Shown piece by piece: positions 1 through 10,579 of a stretch of 64,000 bases of DNA. Position 1 is the stretch's first letter. Every line of letters begins with the position of its first letter. A program made the position numbers and the translations under genes. This DNA comes from Cordylochernes scorpioides. Taxonomy: Eukaryota > Arthropoda > Arachnida > Pseudoscorpiones > Chernetidae. The stretch spans positions 63,898,438-63,962,437 of the forward strand of contig CP092863.1 in the NCBI GenBank assembly GCA_030710605.1, given 5' to 3'. The notes beneath the pieces were generated by a model. It was not told the DNA's origin. It ran no database searches and saw only the letters and a list, made by a program, of their open reading frames with translations.

Positions 1-175
1 ATGATGGTAACAATGCTGTTACCAAAACGTAACACACTATTTATTTATTTGGTTTAGGTCTTATTTTCTTGTATCTGATTTTATTCTTTTGTCTGAAAAT
101 GGTAACAACGTTGTTACCGAAACGTAACACACTATATATTTGGATTAGGTCTTTTTTTCTTGTATCTAAAAATTG
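1..175. repeat. FB1 half-units, two in tandem
   Basis: Two successive half-units of the FB1 fold-back family are seen. Each has the inner palindrome GTAACAAYGYTGTTAC followed by AAACGTAACACACTAT and a TTAGGTCTTATTTTCTTG-like end. No complete element is present because the window starts inside it. Confidence 0.7.
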
Positions 176-481
176 TAAATATGTATAATATATAAACTAG
201 CTTACAGGGCTGCGCAAGAGAAGAAACATTGAGAAAAGAGAGCCGTATGTAGATGGATATGTAAATGAAAGATCACCTGTAAATAACTCATCTTTTCTAA
301 GCAATAATGCTCCTGGGTGAATCCTGTGTAGGGTATAAGGTCCCCATTAAAAAACTTGTTGTATTCTATATACAGTTACGAGCGTCATTCTTCATCAGTC
401 ATCACCTCCATGAGAGAAGACTCTTGCTAGATGAAACTTCTCTACTCATGGAAAAAACTCTAGTGGAAAGTCTTTGCCAGT

Positions 482-1345
482 CATCTATTTTTTGAAGGAG
501 ACAGAGGCTGTTCATACTTGGTTATCTGATGTGTCTTCAATAAAGATCACTGTATATCAAATATCTTTTAGAGTTATTTGTCTGAATCCAAATATAAATG
601 CTAAATACAATGTCCTTAAGTTTTGTCCATGAGTGTACAGTTTTCTGTGTATCAATGTATTTCTAATCTAATGGAAAATCTTTAATGTCTTCGGTCATTT
701 ATTTTTTGAAGGAGAAGGAGGCTGTTCACACTTGGTTATCTGATGTGTCTTCAATAAAGATCACTGTATATCAAATATCTTTTAGAGTTATTTGTCTGAA
801 TCCAAATATAAATGCTAAATACAATGTCCTTAAGTTTTGTCCATGAGTGTACAGTTTTCTGTGTATCAATGTATTTCTAATCTAATGGAAAATCTTTAAT
901 ATCTCCGGTCATTTATTTTTTGAAGGAGAAGGAGGCTGTTCACACTTGGTTATCTGATGTGTCTTCAATAAAGATCACTGTATATCAAATATCTTTTAGA
1001 GTTATTTGTCTGAATCCAAATATAAATGCTAAATACAATGTCCTTAAGTTTTGTCCATGAGTGTACAGTTTTCTGTGTATCACAATATATTTCTAATCTA
1101 ATGGAAAATCTTTAATGTCGCCGGTCATTTATTTTTTGAAGGAGAAGGAGGCGGTTCACACTTGGTTATATATATATATCTGGTATGTCTTCAATAAAGA
1201 TCACTGTATATCAAATATCTTTTAGAGTTATTTGTGTGAATCCAAATATACATGCTAAAAAGTACAACGTCCTTAAGTATTGTCAATGAATGTACAGTTT
1301 TCTGTGTATCACAATATATTTCTAATCTATAATCCAAATTGTGCC
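482..1345. repeat. Tandem array, about 214-bp unit, 4 copies
   Basis: The marker ATTTTTTGAAGGAG starts at 487, 701, 915 and 1131, so the period is 214-216 bp. The first three units are almost identical. The fourth carries a short TA run and more substitutions. No open frame persists through the units, and short frames seen here are not genes. Confidence 0.9.
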
Positions 1346-1444
1346 TTATAACAATTGGAGCTTACAAACTAGGGACTTTTTAAGAACTACGATGCTACAA
1401 CCAAGTTGTTGGTATAATGTGACTTCTATTGTGAGGTTCTACTG

Positions 1445-1765
1445 TAGATCTCTGAATGATTAAAGATGCCAGAGGACTAAACAAAACTGGATACATTACG
1501 ACGCAAATATTTCTTTTCACAAATAAATCAAACTTCTACTGTCCCTACTGCGATGAAAAAATATTGGGAGGGCTTGTCTCATCAGTGGTGAACCCTCAGC
1601 GGTTTCTCCAATTCAATCTACCAGACCGCTTCTTTAGAGCTCTAATACTGTATTGGATCATTCAAGGGTGGAATCATAGAAATGGTATTTAAGCAAACCA
1701 TGGACATAAGCTTTTAGGACAGTAGAATTATATATAAATATTTGCATTGAGCGGAATTTGCATTC
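1445..1765 (-). repeat. RE dispersed repeat
   Basis: This stretch is the reverse complement of a repeat also seen at 11030-11235, 47575-47880 and 60460-60725, and on this strand at 36000-36265. Shared landmarks are the segment around ATACTGTATTGGATCATT, the block with GGAGGGCTTG, and a CATGGACATAAGCTTTTAGG end. A plus-strand open frame of 78 codons lies inside the repeat and is not considered a gene. Confidence 0.7.
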
Positions 1766-2574
1766 CTCAAACAATGAGAACAAGGCCAGTTAGGCATAAA
1801 GCCATTGCATGTCATCTATATATAACAAATGAAAACAGCGAATGTTTCACAAATAAATCAAACTATGATGTGACATGTTGGGAACGAGATTATACAATGT
1901 GAAACCAACCATTATTTCCTTGTTGTCCCCACTTGTGAGCTGGTTGCCTCCAATTACACCGCAGTCTTGGAGATTTTTGTAGAGGTCTTTCCAAAGTTTT
2001 CTGAATAGGTTTTCTAGAAGAGCAAAAGGTTAGAATATAGAGATTGGATGGATTCACTGCAGTATAGCTACTTATAAGGTGCTTTTTAACACACTTCCTT
2101 CTGTGTACATAACACAGGAGATTCAAGTCTGATCCAGGAATACTGAATCCTATTTTTTTCTGATACGTACAGGGTGTACATACATATAGGCTGTAATTAG
2201 GACCTATGTATCTTACAACTTGGTCAAATCAATTCCACCTGGCATATCCAGGATTCTATGATATCATAGAAGTTTCTACCAAGGCTTATTAGTTCAAATT
2301 CACAAAGTCCAGAGTGTAGCAAAGCAGAATAAACTTCATTTCCTATGAAATGGTTACCAATAGCACAAGCATCTGAAGATAGGTAACAAAAAGCTGTTGG
2401 TGTCTATCCCTAAAAGAAAAAAACATTTGCAGACCAGAATAACTCTATTTCCTATGAAATGGCTACCAATATAACAAGAATCTAAAGAGAGGTAACAGAA
2501 AGATGTTGGGGTTTATCCTCAAAAGAAGAATCCATTTGGTGCAGTTCTCTGCCTGACAGCACTATTGCTCATGG

Positions 2575-2735
2575 TCTGCGACTGCTTATTCGCCAGGTAA
2601 CAACAACCTGCTTATATCGCAGCTAACCTGTAGGGCTTACAGGCCGTTCCACGATCCGCCACCGGTGGACGCACTCCGGTACCTCGAGCTAAGGTTCTCC
2701 TCCGGAGTCCAGCATGGAGCCACTCTACAATCTCT
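2575..2735. other. GC-rich island of unknown origin
   Basis: About 160 bases are markedly richer in G+C than their surroundings and carry several CG dinucleotides (around CCACCGGTGGACGCAC). The minus strand reads open through much of it with an Arg-rich peptide. I recognise no family. It directly abuts the tRNA-like head of a SINE-A copy and could be old transposon coding sequence. Confidence 0.4.
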
Positions 2736-2736
2736 G

Positions 2737-3045
2737 AGGGGTTTGGTGGAAGGATAGTCTAAACCGTTGGTTTTCCATCACTACGACCTGTGATTGAAAC
2801 TGCATTGAAAACTTTTTTCTAATTAAAAAATAAAAAATGCTTCAATGGCTCCTGATTCTTGCCAAAGTCCAACCCCACCAGCGAGTGCAAGTAACCATAC
2901 GAGGCTCTGGCACAATTGTAAGTGCTAAAGTCAAACTGCTTTTCACATGTGTAGACATGTGGTGCACTTACAGTAAAAAGCAGTCACCAACTTCTATCCA
3001 CCATGATTATTATGGCCTGTGCCACATGTACAAGGGATAATTAAA
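2737..3045 (+). mobile_element. SINE-A, full length
   Basis: This is a tRNA-derived SINE. It begins with a tRNA-like head (GTGGAAGGATAGTCTAAACC), continues through a degraded B-box and a T-rich run, then the body with TTGCCAAAGTCCAACCCCAC and a palindromic block around CACATGTGTAGACATGTG. It ends with AGGGATAA and an A-rich tail. At least a dozen copies occur in the window in both orientations. Confidence 0.85.
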
Positions 3046-3049
3046 ATTT

Positions 3050-3855
3050 AAAAAATAATAATAATACAATCACTATTGCCCTTGGTAGCACTAACATTCT
3101 ACCTTGGTGAGATCCAAGTTTTACTTAGTGTCCTTTGATAGCCATCCAGTTCTGTAAATTTGGCTCTGTCTGCAAAAAAATACAAAATTGACAGAATTGA
3201 AAATGAAATAATAAAATTACCACCCACATGCACCCTAGAAAAATCCAGGCCAACTCAATCATTGACATTGACAATATGTACATATACATTTTTTCTGTTT
3301 AGAGATAAAAACATTCAATTTTGAAAATGGATATTTTGACAGAAAAGTTATTTCCATTAAAGTTATTATATTGTTTTTTTGGCAAAAATATTTTGTCCTC
3401 GCCTCTCTGCTTAAGATCTTAAAAGATTTATATAAGGCACTTTGGAAAATAGGTATATACAAAAAAGGGGGATACCCAAAAGGAATTTGTGTTCATAATG
3501 AGAATTCACTTTTAATTTTTCTCAAATTCAAACTATTATTATTTTCAAAGTTCCTTTTAGTGAATACATACATTTCCTCCAACCACATCCCAACTATATC
3601 CCTCCAAAAACAAGAATCCTACACTACACCACTGTCTCAACAATGACAATTCCTCAGGTGTGGTAAAAAGTCCAATCAGCCAGGTTGGGTGAATACTAGG
3701 GATGTGGCGACATTGTATCCATGCTGTTTTGCTTCAACAACTATGGATGAATGTACTAGTAAATTGTCAAAGTGAAAAAAAAAACAAAAAAAAACACTTC
3801 TTTTACCAAATGGAGCTGGGTCATTTTCAATCTCTTATCGGAGCATTCTACTAAC
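3050..3855. other. Gene-free AT-rich stretch
   Basis: I see no gene or recognised repeat. A 91-codon plus-strand frame at 3371-3646 has low-complexity composition and no splice-site or homology support. Confidence 0.5.
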
Positions 3856-3859
3856 TCAC

Positions 3860-4205
3860 TGTAGTATTAACTCCCCCTTTGCCGGTCCCAAGCCCGGATG
3901 AAAAAGCAGGAGCGGGAGCAGTAACAAGCTCACTAAAAAACCTGGGCTCAGCTGACCCGGCTGATAATACTCTGTAAGGGCTCCTGATCCAGGGATACAG
4001 GATGAGTCTGTACTTCATGTTTAGAGCGGCTGCCCATGGCATCTGTTCCTCATGTCAGAGGCGGCCATTTCTTTTGTAGCTAAGTCAGCCTGCTACTGAG
4101 TGTAGTGCTCCCAGTCTCAATAACAAAGGTAGACACATTCTACTTCACCCAATCATGATGGTTGTCGCTTGATACCCTGATATGATTGGGTGGAGATGAG
4201 AAAAA
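3860..4205 (+). repeat. RD dispersed repeat
   Basis: Landmarks are TTTGCCGGTCCCAAGCCC, ACTCTGTAAGGGCTCCTGAT, GGCGGCCATTTCTTTTG and the end CAATCATGATGGTTGTC. Other copies lie at 8080-8432 (minus), 27430-27505 (partial) and 34420-34735 (plus). The minus strand is open for about 60 codons in several copies, so it may derive from a transposon gene that I do not recognise. Confidence 0.75.
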
Positions 4206-4284
4206 AGAAGAAGGAAACTAGTGTATTTTTTCTGTAATAGTTTTTCCTCTATCCAAAAAATCTATGAAAATGATGCCCAAGAAT

Positions 4285-5340
4285 GATAGAATACAATTTG
4301 GATTATAGATTAGAAACACAAGATAAATAAGACCAAATCCAAATAATTACATCATAAATAAAACACTTTAGTAAGTACTTTTGTCTGATGACAAAAAACA
4401 TCACATACTATTCATTTGGATTTGGTGTTATTACCTTTAGTTTGGGGCGACGGTCGATATATGGCATTTAGTTTTGATGTTTAATTTGAGGGGAAAGGAG
4501 TCCTATGTTTTTTTAAGTATTGGCAACAAAAGGTCCTATAGATAAATGTTCACTAGCAGTGAATATTGTACGATATGCATTGATAATCTTAACTGCCTAT
4601 AATTGAACTAAAAATTCTCTAATCCCCCGGGGTGTTGTGATGTAAAGAAGTTGGACTGTCTTTATAATATGGATATAAGTAAGACATAAAAAATTGCCCT
4701 AAAGTAAAAAAAATGTAGGAAATTGGGGGACATATGCAAACCTTACTAAAGTGGTATGCTGACCATATAACGGTAGTAATGAAGAAATGTAAGATTTGAC
4801 CAAACATCGGTAGAAAACACTGCAGGATGAAAAAGATAAGAAAGAAGAACAGGATAAAAAGATACAAGGTAATAAGACCAAATCCAAATAAATAAATAGT
4901 GTGTGACGTTTCAATGACAACGCTGTTACCGAAAAGTCACACACTATTTATTTATTTGGATTTGGTCTTATTACCTTGTGTTTATAATCTATAATCCAAA
5001 TTGTGCCTTATCAGAATAAAAAAAATTGAATTCAAATTATGGGTGACATCTCAGTAACAGCGCTGTTACTATCTTTATACAAAAAAACTAAATGAGGAAA
5101 CAGAGCATTGGCCTCTAATAGTTGGTACTGAGATACCAGTTTAGTTAGACAAGAATTATGAAAATTACTGAGAAGAAATACTTTGTACAAATTTAAGGTT
5201 CCTAGAAAATTTTACCTTGTTTATTTTTCCTATTTTTGTTTTTACTTAAATGATATCAGTATCATCTTTGTTTTAGGCTAGGCTATCAGTTTCCTCATTT
5301 AGTTTTTTGTCTGAAGATGGTAGATATATTAAGACAAGAA
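4285..5340. repeat. Cluster of FB1 fold-back elements
   Basis: Several FB1 pieces are visible: 4290-4450, 4860-5015, and a hairpin with arms around 5090 and 5290. The outer motif (TATAATCCAAATTGTGCCTT or its complement), the AATAAGACCAAATCC motif and the AACGCTGTTACC palindrome all recur. Short frames at 4619-4944 are translations of these repeats. Confidence 0.75.
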
Positions 5341-5471
5341 AAAAAGGCATCTCTTTATCATGCAACTGAAAGTTGGACGATGAGGAGATAATTTTTTTTT
5401 CTTGTCTTAATTTATGAACCCTATCCCAGTACAATATCATATTTGCACTATTTTTTTCACATTGCTATATA

Positions 5472-5633
5472 CAGTTTAAACCTATCTATAGCACCCCCTC
5501 TTGGGACTCACCAAAATAGAGTGCTATAGACAGGTCACTTTTAATGTAAATCGCATCGTACTACATATTTAAAATAGGGCACTATAGAGAGGAAGGCGCT
5601 ATTTAGAGGGGATGCTATAGACAGGTTTAACTG
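5472..5633. mobile_element. PG2 MITE
   Basis: This short palindromic element has terminal inverted repeats near CAGTTAAACCTGTCTATAG and is flanked by TA. Inner blocks read TATAGCGCC/GGCGCTAT. The CAGTNNAACC terminus and TA target fit non-autonomous pogo/Tigger (Tc1-mariner superfamily) elements. It has no coding capacity. Confidence 0.8.
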
Positions 5634-6000
5634 TATATATATATTTGATCATAAAATTCTATGATTATAATATATTAAGTATCTTCTGTATAAATATTAT
5701 CATCATCTTGTTTACATTCTTTTTTTTTTTAAATTCCTGTATATCTAACATATTGAAAATGTAAGTTGTATATTTGTTGCTCTAATTAAAAATATATATT
5801 TTTTTACAAAACCCTAAAAATAAAACTTAATAACTCAGATATATCATACAGTAACAATGTGTTAGCAAAATGTCACCCATAATTTGGAATTTGTATTTTC
5901 ATTGTGTGATTGTTATTTGTAATCCAAGTGTAGGGAAAGAAAGTAAGATTTCTAAAACTGTCTTCAGTGTCATGAGAAGCAAGGTGAGATAGGTACTTAC

Positions 6001-7801
6001 CCTCATTATAAACCTCTTCTTCCCTTTCCTTGCTGTAAGGAATGTTTCCAGAGAATATCTTGAGAGGGAAAGTGAGGGGAATGTCGATGGTAAGAGAAGC
6101 CACAATGTCTTCCTCTCTGACTGTAGGTTTCACTCCCTTCCAGAGGAAGCAGGGTTTCCAGTACTTCTTGCCATGGGCATCCAAAGCTGCTATGACACTG
6201 AAGGACACCAGATCTGAAGCCGTGAAGAACCAGGCCAAACTGAATGGCCCGTACTTAAGGGCAACGTTTTGGCCGTCAATGTAGACTTTGGAGGCTAGGA
6301 AGTCAAAGGAGAAATCTGGGTTGTTGGTGGACTCTATGGTCAGGTAGTGGTCGTTTACCTCGAGGACGGTACCTCTCTGGTTCTTGCAGTAGATGATAAC
6401 GGAATAGGGAAGGATGACGCCCCTGGGGATCTGCTGGGAGGTGGTGGGGGAGAGGCTTTCAACCTGAGTGGCCACTTGGTTGTTCTCTGAGGAATGGGTG
6501 GATGACGTTTCCCCATCCTCAGAACTGGAGGAACCCATGATCTCAGGGACCATCAAACTCTCAGTAGGACTGATCTCAATCCTTGTTTCCTGGATTTCAA
6601 AAGGTACAGGATCCTCCTCTTCGGTAGACTGAAGAGTCTTGGAATTGAATGTCATGCATTGCTTCAGCTTGTTGAGTCTGGATTGGAATATATTGTCAGA
6701 TTCAAAAGAGATGTAGGTATGTAAGAGCTGCAGCCATTTTTCCTCGCAATGCAAGGCCTCATCTCTGCAAAGCCTTTTGTTCAGCCAGGCTATAGTGGCC
6801 CTGGCCACTCCGCTGGTCTCAATGGCATTCAGGCAGATCTTCTGGGATGACACCTCTCTCAGATCCACCACCACCATCTTGCCATCAAACACAATGTTGT
6901 TCAGCACATGCACATAGAGGTTGCCGTCGCTCTTTGTCACCAAGCAGATCCCATAGCGATCTGAGAAAGCATAGAGGATCCCAGAGAGATTAAGGTGCCT
7001 CCTATGAAGAAGAAAGATCTTGTCCGAGTACATCTCAGTCACCTTCCACTTCTTGCCGTACTTGTAATCCTCAAATTCCTCCATGCTGAAGGTCACTCTG
7101 TCCCTCTTTTTCAGAATCTGGCTGAGCACCTCAATGTTCTTGGACAGCGGGGGGAAAACAATAGATTTGTCGAAGTGGGCGGCAACTGCCAAGAGATTGA
7201 CGTGAGTCAGAATGTAACCGTCATTCTTGAAAACGAAGCTGATCTCCCCCTCTAGATTCTTGATGGCGCTGGTTGGGGTCAGCTTTCTGAGGTGGTTGGG
7301 GATCTTGGTAGGGGGCTGGGGAGGTTCGCTGATGTCCACCACCATGGTGTAAGGGGGGATGTCAGTGGCCTCCAGTCTCTTGTACAGAAGGGTGGTGACA
7401 TTCTTGGAGAGCAGCTTCTCAAAGCTAGCCTTCTGGGGGAGACTCTGGATGAGGGAGTCACTGTCGAACATCACCTTCTGGTCCATGTCAGTCAGCAGGA
7501 TGATCCCCCCGTAGTCACACACCTCAATGATGACGCCCTTGTACACCGTGTACTGCATGATGTTGCTGAAGTCTGGCGGGGGCAGCAGGGATACTTGATT
7601 ACTCACGATGGCAAAGACAGAAGGAAAGGATGTGAAAAACTTTCTCAGTCTCTTGTACCGGGCTTGGAAATGTTTGAAGAGAGGGTCCCCCATGTGTCTG
7701 AGAGCCAGGGATAAGTTGCCCATGTCAAGGGGGCCATTATCTCTAAGAAAGGTTTTCCAGAAGTTGAACAAGCTGAGGTCTTCCAGCTCCAGAGATGACA
7801 T
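6001..7801 (-). CDS. Winged-helix protein with four beta-rich repeats (large first coding exon)
   Basis: Seen: the ATG at 7801 sits in CCCACCATGT, a good Kozak context. It lies just downstream of a pyrimidine-rich acceptor (GCTGTTTGCAG, AG at 7812-7811), which implies an upstream 5'UTR exon. The frame runs 600 codons to a strong donor G|GTAAGT at 6001/6000. It stays open to a stop at 5873, so the last 41 residues of the open frame are probably intron. Residues 11-73 look like a winged helix of the Egalitarian/LOTUS-like type: a helical stretch with FWKTFLRDNGPL, then FFTSFPSVFAIVSNQVSLL. Four repeats follow, each opening with a G-x-(I/L/V)-(I/L)-x-(V/F/A) strand and a D/N-x-Y/G turn: about 89-150, 184-245, 273-345 and 476-545. 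A Ser/Glu-rich linker covers about 391-455. Known: Egal-type winged helices occur in RNA-associated proteins. Inferred: a nucleic-acid-binding role, cellular site unknown. Downstream exons were not found. Confidence 0.75.
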
Positions 7802-7980
7802 GGTGGGAGCCTGCAAACAGCAGCTGTCAGAGCTAGCCTGTTCTCTAACAAAAATAAAATTACTCGTTTGATATAAGGTACAATTTGGATTATAGATTAT
7901 AAAAACAAGGTAATAAGACTTAAATCCATATAAATAGTGTATGAAATTTCGGTAAAAACGCTACTACTTAAATGTCAATA

Positions 7981-8077
7981 CAGTAAAACCTCTCTGTAAA
8001 GGACACTTAGGTACAGAGCCAAAGTGCCCTTTAGAGAGAGGTATCCTCTTACCAGAGAGTGTCAAAATAGTCTTCTT
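7981..8077 (+). mobile_element. PG1 MITE, 3'-truncated
   Basis: The 5' terminus CAGTAAAACCTCTCTG and the inner block CAAAGTGCCCTTTAGAGAGA match the first half of PG1. The second half is missing and the sequence passes into an RD repeat. Confidence 0.75.
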
Positions 8078-8079
8078 CT

Positions 8080-8432
8080 TTCTTATTTCCACTTAATCAT
8101 ATTAAGGTATCAAGCTTGTGAAGCTTGACAACCATCATGACTGGATGAAGTAGAATGCGTCTGCCTTTGTCATTAAGACTGGGAGCACTACTCAGTGGCA
8201 GGCCGACTTAGCTCCAAAAGAAATGGTCGCCTCTGACATGAGGAACAGATGCCATGTGCAGATGCTCCTAACATGGAGTACAAACGCTGCTCATCCTGTA
8301 TCCCTGTATCCTGTATCCCTTACAGAGTACTATTAGCCGAGCCAGCTTAGCCCAGGTATTATAGTGAGCTTGTTACTGCTCCCCCTCATCCTTTTTCATC
8401 TGGGCTTGGGACCGGCAAAGGTGGAGTTTAAA
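8080..8432 (-). repeat. RD dispersed repeat
   Basis: This is the reverse complement of the RD copy at 3860. It carries GACAACCATCATGACTGG at one end and GGCTTGGGACCGGCAAAGG at the other. It contains a short local duplication of CCTGTATCCCT. Confidence 0.75.
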
Positions 8433-8875
8433 TAAAAGACAATAAGACCAAATCTAAATAAATAGTGTATGACATAACAGCAATGTTACAGAAATGTCAC
8501 GCACTATTCATTTATTTGGATTCGATCTAATTACATTTATATCAAAATCACTCTCGTAATAAAGATAACAAAAAATGTACCTGGATATGGAAGAATAAAT
8601 AAAATGAAATTAATGATAAGGCACAATTTGGATTATAGATTATAAACAAAAGGTAATAAAGGTCAAATTCAAATGAATAAATAGTGTGTGACATTTTAGT
8701 AATGACACTGTTACCATCACACACTATTTAGATTTAGTCTTATTACCTTGTATTTAAAATGTAATTCAAAGAATTCTCATTTATTCTTTTGTCTGATGAT
8801 GGTGACAATGCTGTTGCCGAAACGTCACACACTAATAAATTATTTGGATTAGGTCTTATTTTCTTGGAATTTAAA
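8433..8875. repeat. FB1 elements, three partial copies
   Basis: Copies at about 8440-8540, 8620-8755 and 8790-8870 carry the FB1 motifs. The last belongs to the subfamily that ends in AATAAATTATTTGGATTAGG...TTTTCTTG and has GACAATGCTGTTGCC in place of GTAACAACGCTGTTACC. Confidence 0.75.
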
Positions 8876-9049
8876 GAAATATTTCAAGGGACAGTTTCTT
8901 TTTAGCAGCTTGTTTTATCCAAAGTTGAAAAAGCTGATAAGAGAGAGAGAGAGGAATCTCTCAAAATATTTGAAAATTTTATTATTTTTCAAAGGGAGGC
9001 AAAGTCTGATAGTCATGTGACACCCCCTAGATAGCCAGCCAACAACAGC

Positions 9050-9312
9050 AGCTCTTTGTACCCATCATTCTTGATGACTTCAATGGCAAGAGCCAATTGT
9101 TGGGATCTAATGAGGATAATCAAAGAGGAGAAGTCCTTTCCAAAGGTTTTAGAAAAAAAAAAAATTATTCCACACTATAATGAATTGCAGCATGAACTCC
9201 AAGACAAAATACAAGAAAGAAACCATTTATACAATACACTCAAGGTATTCAACTCTCTTGATCTCAGATTAAAGTATAACAAAATCAATGCTGACATAAA
9301 GCAACAATACTG
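9050..9312 (+). pseudogene. Non-LTR retrotransposon relic (endonuclease-RT linker)
   Basis: The plus-strand frame carries IQERNHLYNTLKVFNSLDLR then YNKINADIK. This resembles the linker between the endonuclease and reverse transcriptase of jockey/RTE-type LINEs, where an ERN-x-L pattern and a YN-x-(L/I)-N-x-x-IK pattern recur. No catalytic motif remains. The frame is cut at its 3' end by a minus-strand SINE-A insertion. The family assignment is by pattern only. Confidence 0.45.
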
Positions 9313-9640
9313 TCTTCTTTTTTTTTTTTGCTTATCCCTAGTACACGTGGTACAGGCCATGATAATCATGGTGGGTAGAAATAGGCGACTGCTTTTACTG
9401 TAAGTGCACCACATGTCTACACATATGAAAAGCAGTTCGACTTTTGCATTTACAAATGTGCCGGAGCCCCGTTTGGTTACTTACCCCTGGTGGGGTTGGA
9501 TTTTTGCAAGAATCGGGGGCCATTGGAGCATTTTTTTTTTTAATCAGAAAAAAAGTGCCAATGCGGGAATCGAACCCGGGTCGTAGTGATAGAAAACCAA
9601 TGGTTTAGACCATCCTTCCACCGACCCCCTAATATGGAAA
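9313..9640 (-). mobile_element. SINE-A, full length
   Basis: The element reads on the minus strand: tRNA-like head with GGTTCGATTCCCGC (B box), T-run, body, palindromic block, and an A tail that appears here as a T run at 9313. It sits inside the LINE relic to its left, so it is the younger insertion. Confidence 0.85.
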
Positions 9641-10345
9641 TATGGAGACTGTATTTACTTTTCGAACAGGACCCTCTGCCTAAGTCCTAAACGCATCCCT
9701 TTTTATTCAGCGCGACGGATGGTGCAGCATTAGAGAGAGGAGCAGAATTCATTGGAGTATTTAGATGTTTGTTGATGGGACATCTGATGTAGGTAGGAAT
9801 GTTAACATTTAGCTGGACATAGTGGGACAGCCTTCATGTCTTGGGTACCAGGAGTTCACAACTCCAGACATACTTCACCTTTCCATCACCTGTCAGGGTC
9901 ACCCCCCGCCACTTTGAGGCAGTTAACAGGTCTTGGGGAAGAAAAAAATTGGAGAGGAGTGGACTTCAGGAATTGGTTTAACCATGGAGATAAGCACCAC
10001 CACAAGGCATGATGATCATGGTTGCTAGTACTGTATAACCATGTTAATTCAACCAGGTTTTCATGTCCCCACTTTCAACCTATCAAATAATCAACGTTAA
10101 TTCAAAACCAACAATAATAATTTCTCTTAAATCAAATTTCCAATTTATCTTGAAGATAAAGGTTGCCTGGCCGGCATTTATATTTCTTAATTTGAAAAAT
10201 CATGTGAGAACGTCCTTGCAACCTCAGAATAAATTTTTAACGCCAAATACTTTATTTTTATTTCTACTGAAGAAGACCAAAGAATTCTGTTGAAATGTTG
10301 AGTAAATAAAACTTTAACTGGCTGAAGTGTCTATTTTTTAGAGAA
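9641..10345. other. Gene-free stretch with one repeat fragment
   Basis: No gene is supported. At 9945-10005 there is a reverse-complement copy of part of the unit tandemly repeated at 28622-29101 (CCATGGAGATAAGCACCAC). The rest is unrecognised. Confidence 0.5.
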
Positions 10346-10362
10346 ATATATTTTTTGATTAG

Positions 10363-10550
10363 ATAAGGCACAATTTGGATTATAGATTATAAACACAAGG
10401 TAATAAGACCAAATCCAAATAAATAAATAGTGTGTGATGTACATGTACGACATGGTACATTCAGTACTTTTGTCTGAAGATGGTAACAACGCTGTTACCG
10501 AAACGTCACACACTATTTATTTATTTGGATTTGGTCTATTACCTTGTGTT
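10363..10550 (+). mobile_element. FB1 element with target-site duplication
   Basis: The element starts ATAAGGCACAATTTGGATTA and ends CTATTACCTTGTGTT. It is flanked by the direct repeat TTTTTTGATTAG (10351-10362 and 10549-10560; the first two T can be assigned either way). Inside is the usual FB1 hairpin with AACGCTGTTACCGAAACGTC. The left end has about 30 bases with no counterpart on the right, so the element is asymmetric. Confidence 0.8.
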
Positions 10551-10579
10551 TTTTGATTAGGTTTATGAATTTGTTTCTA

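Noticed and set aside
1890-2126. Minus-strand 78-codon frame, considered as a transposase fragment
   Set aside because: No catalytic motif or convincing family pattern could be identified by eye.
3371-3646. Plus-strand 91-codon frame
   Set aside because: Lys/Leu/Ile-rich AT-driven composition, no splice signals, no recognised motif.
7292-7714. Plus-strand 140-codon frame overlapping the winged-helix gene, and several shorter ones
   Set aside because: They are antisense shadows of the 600-codon minus-strand frame, without splice or homology support.
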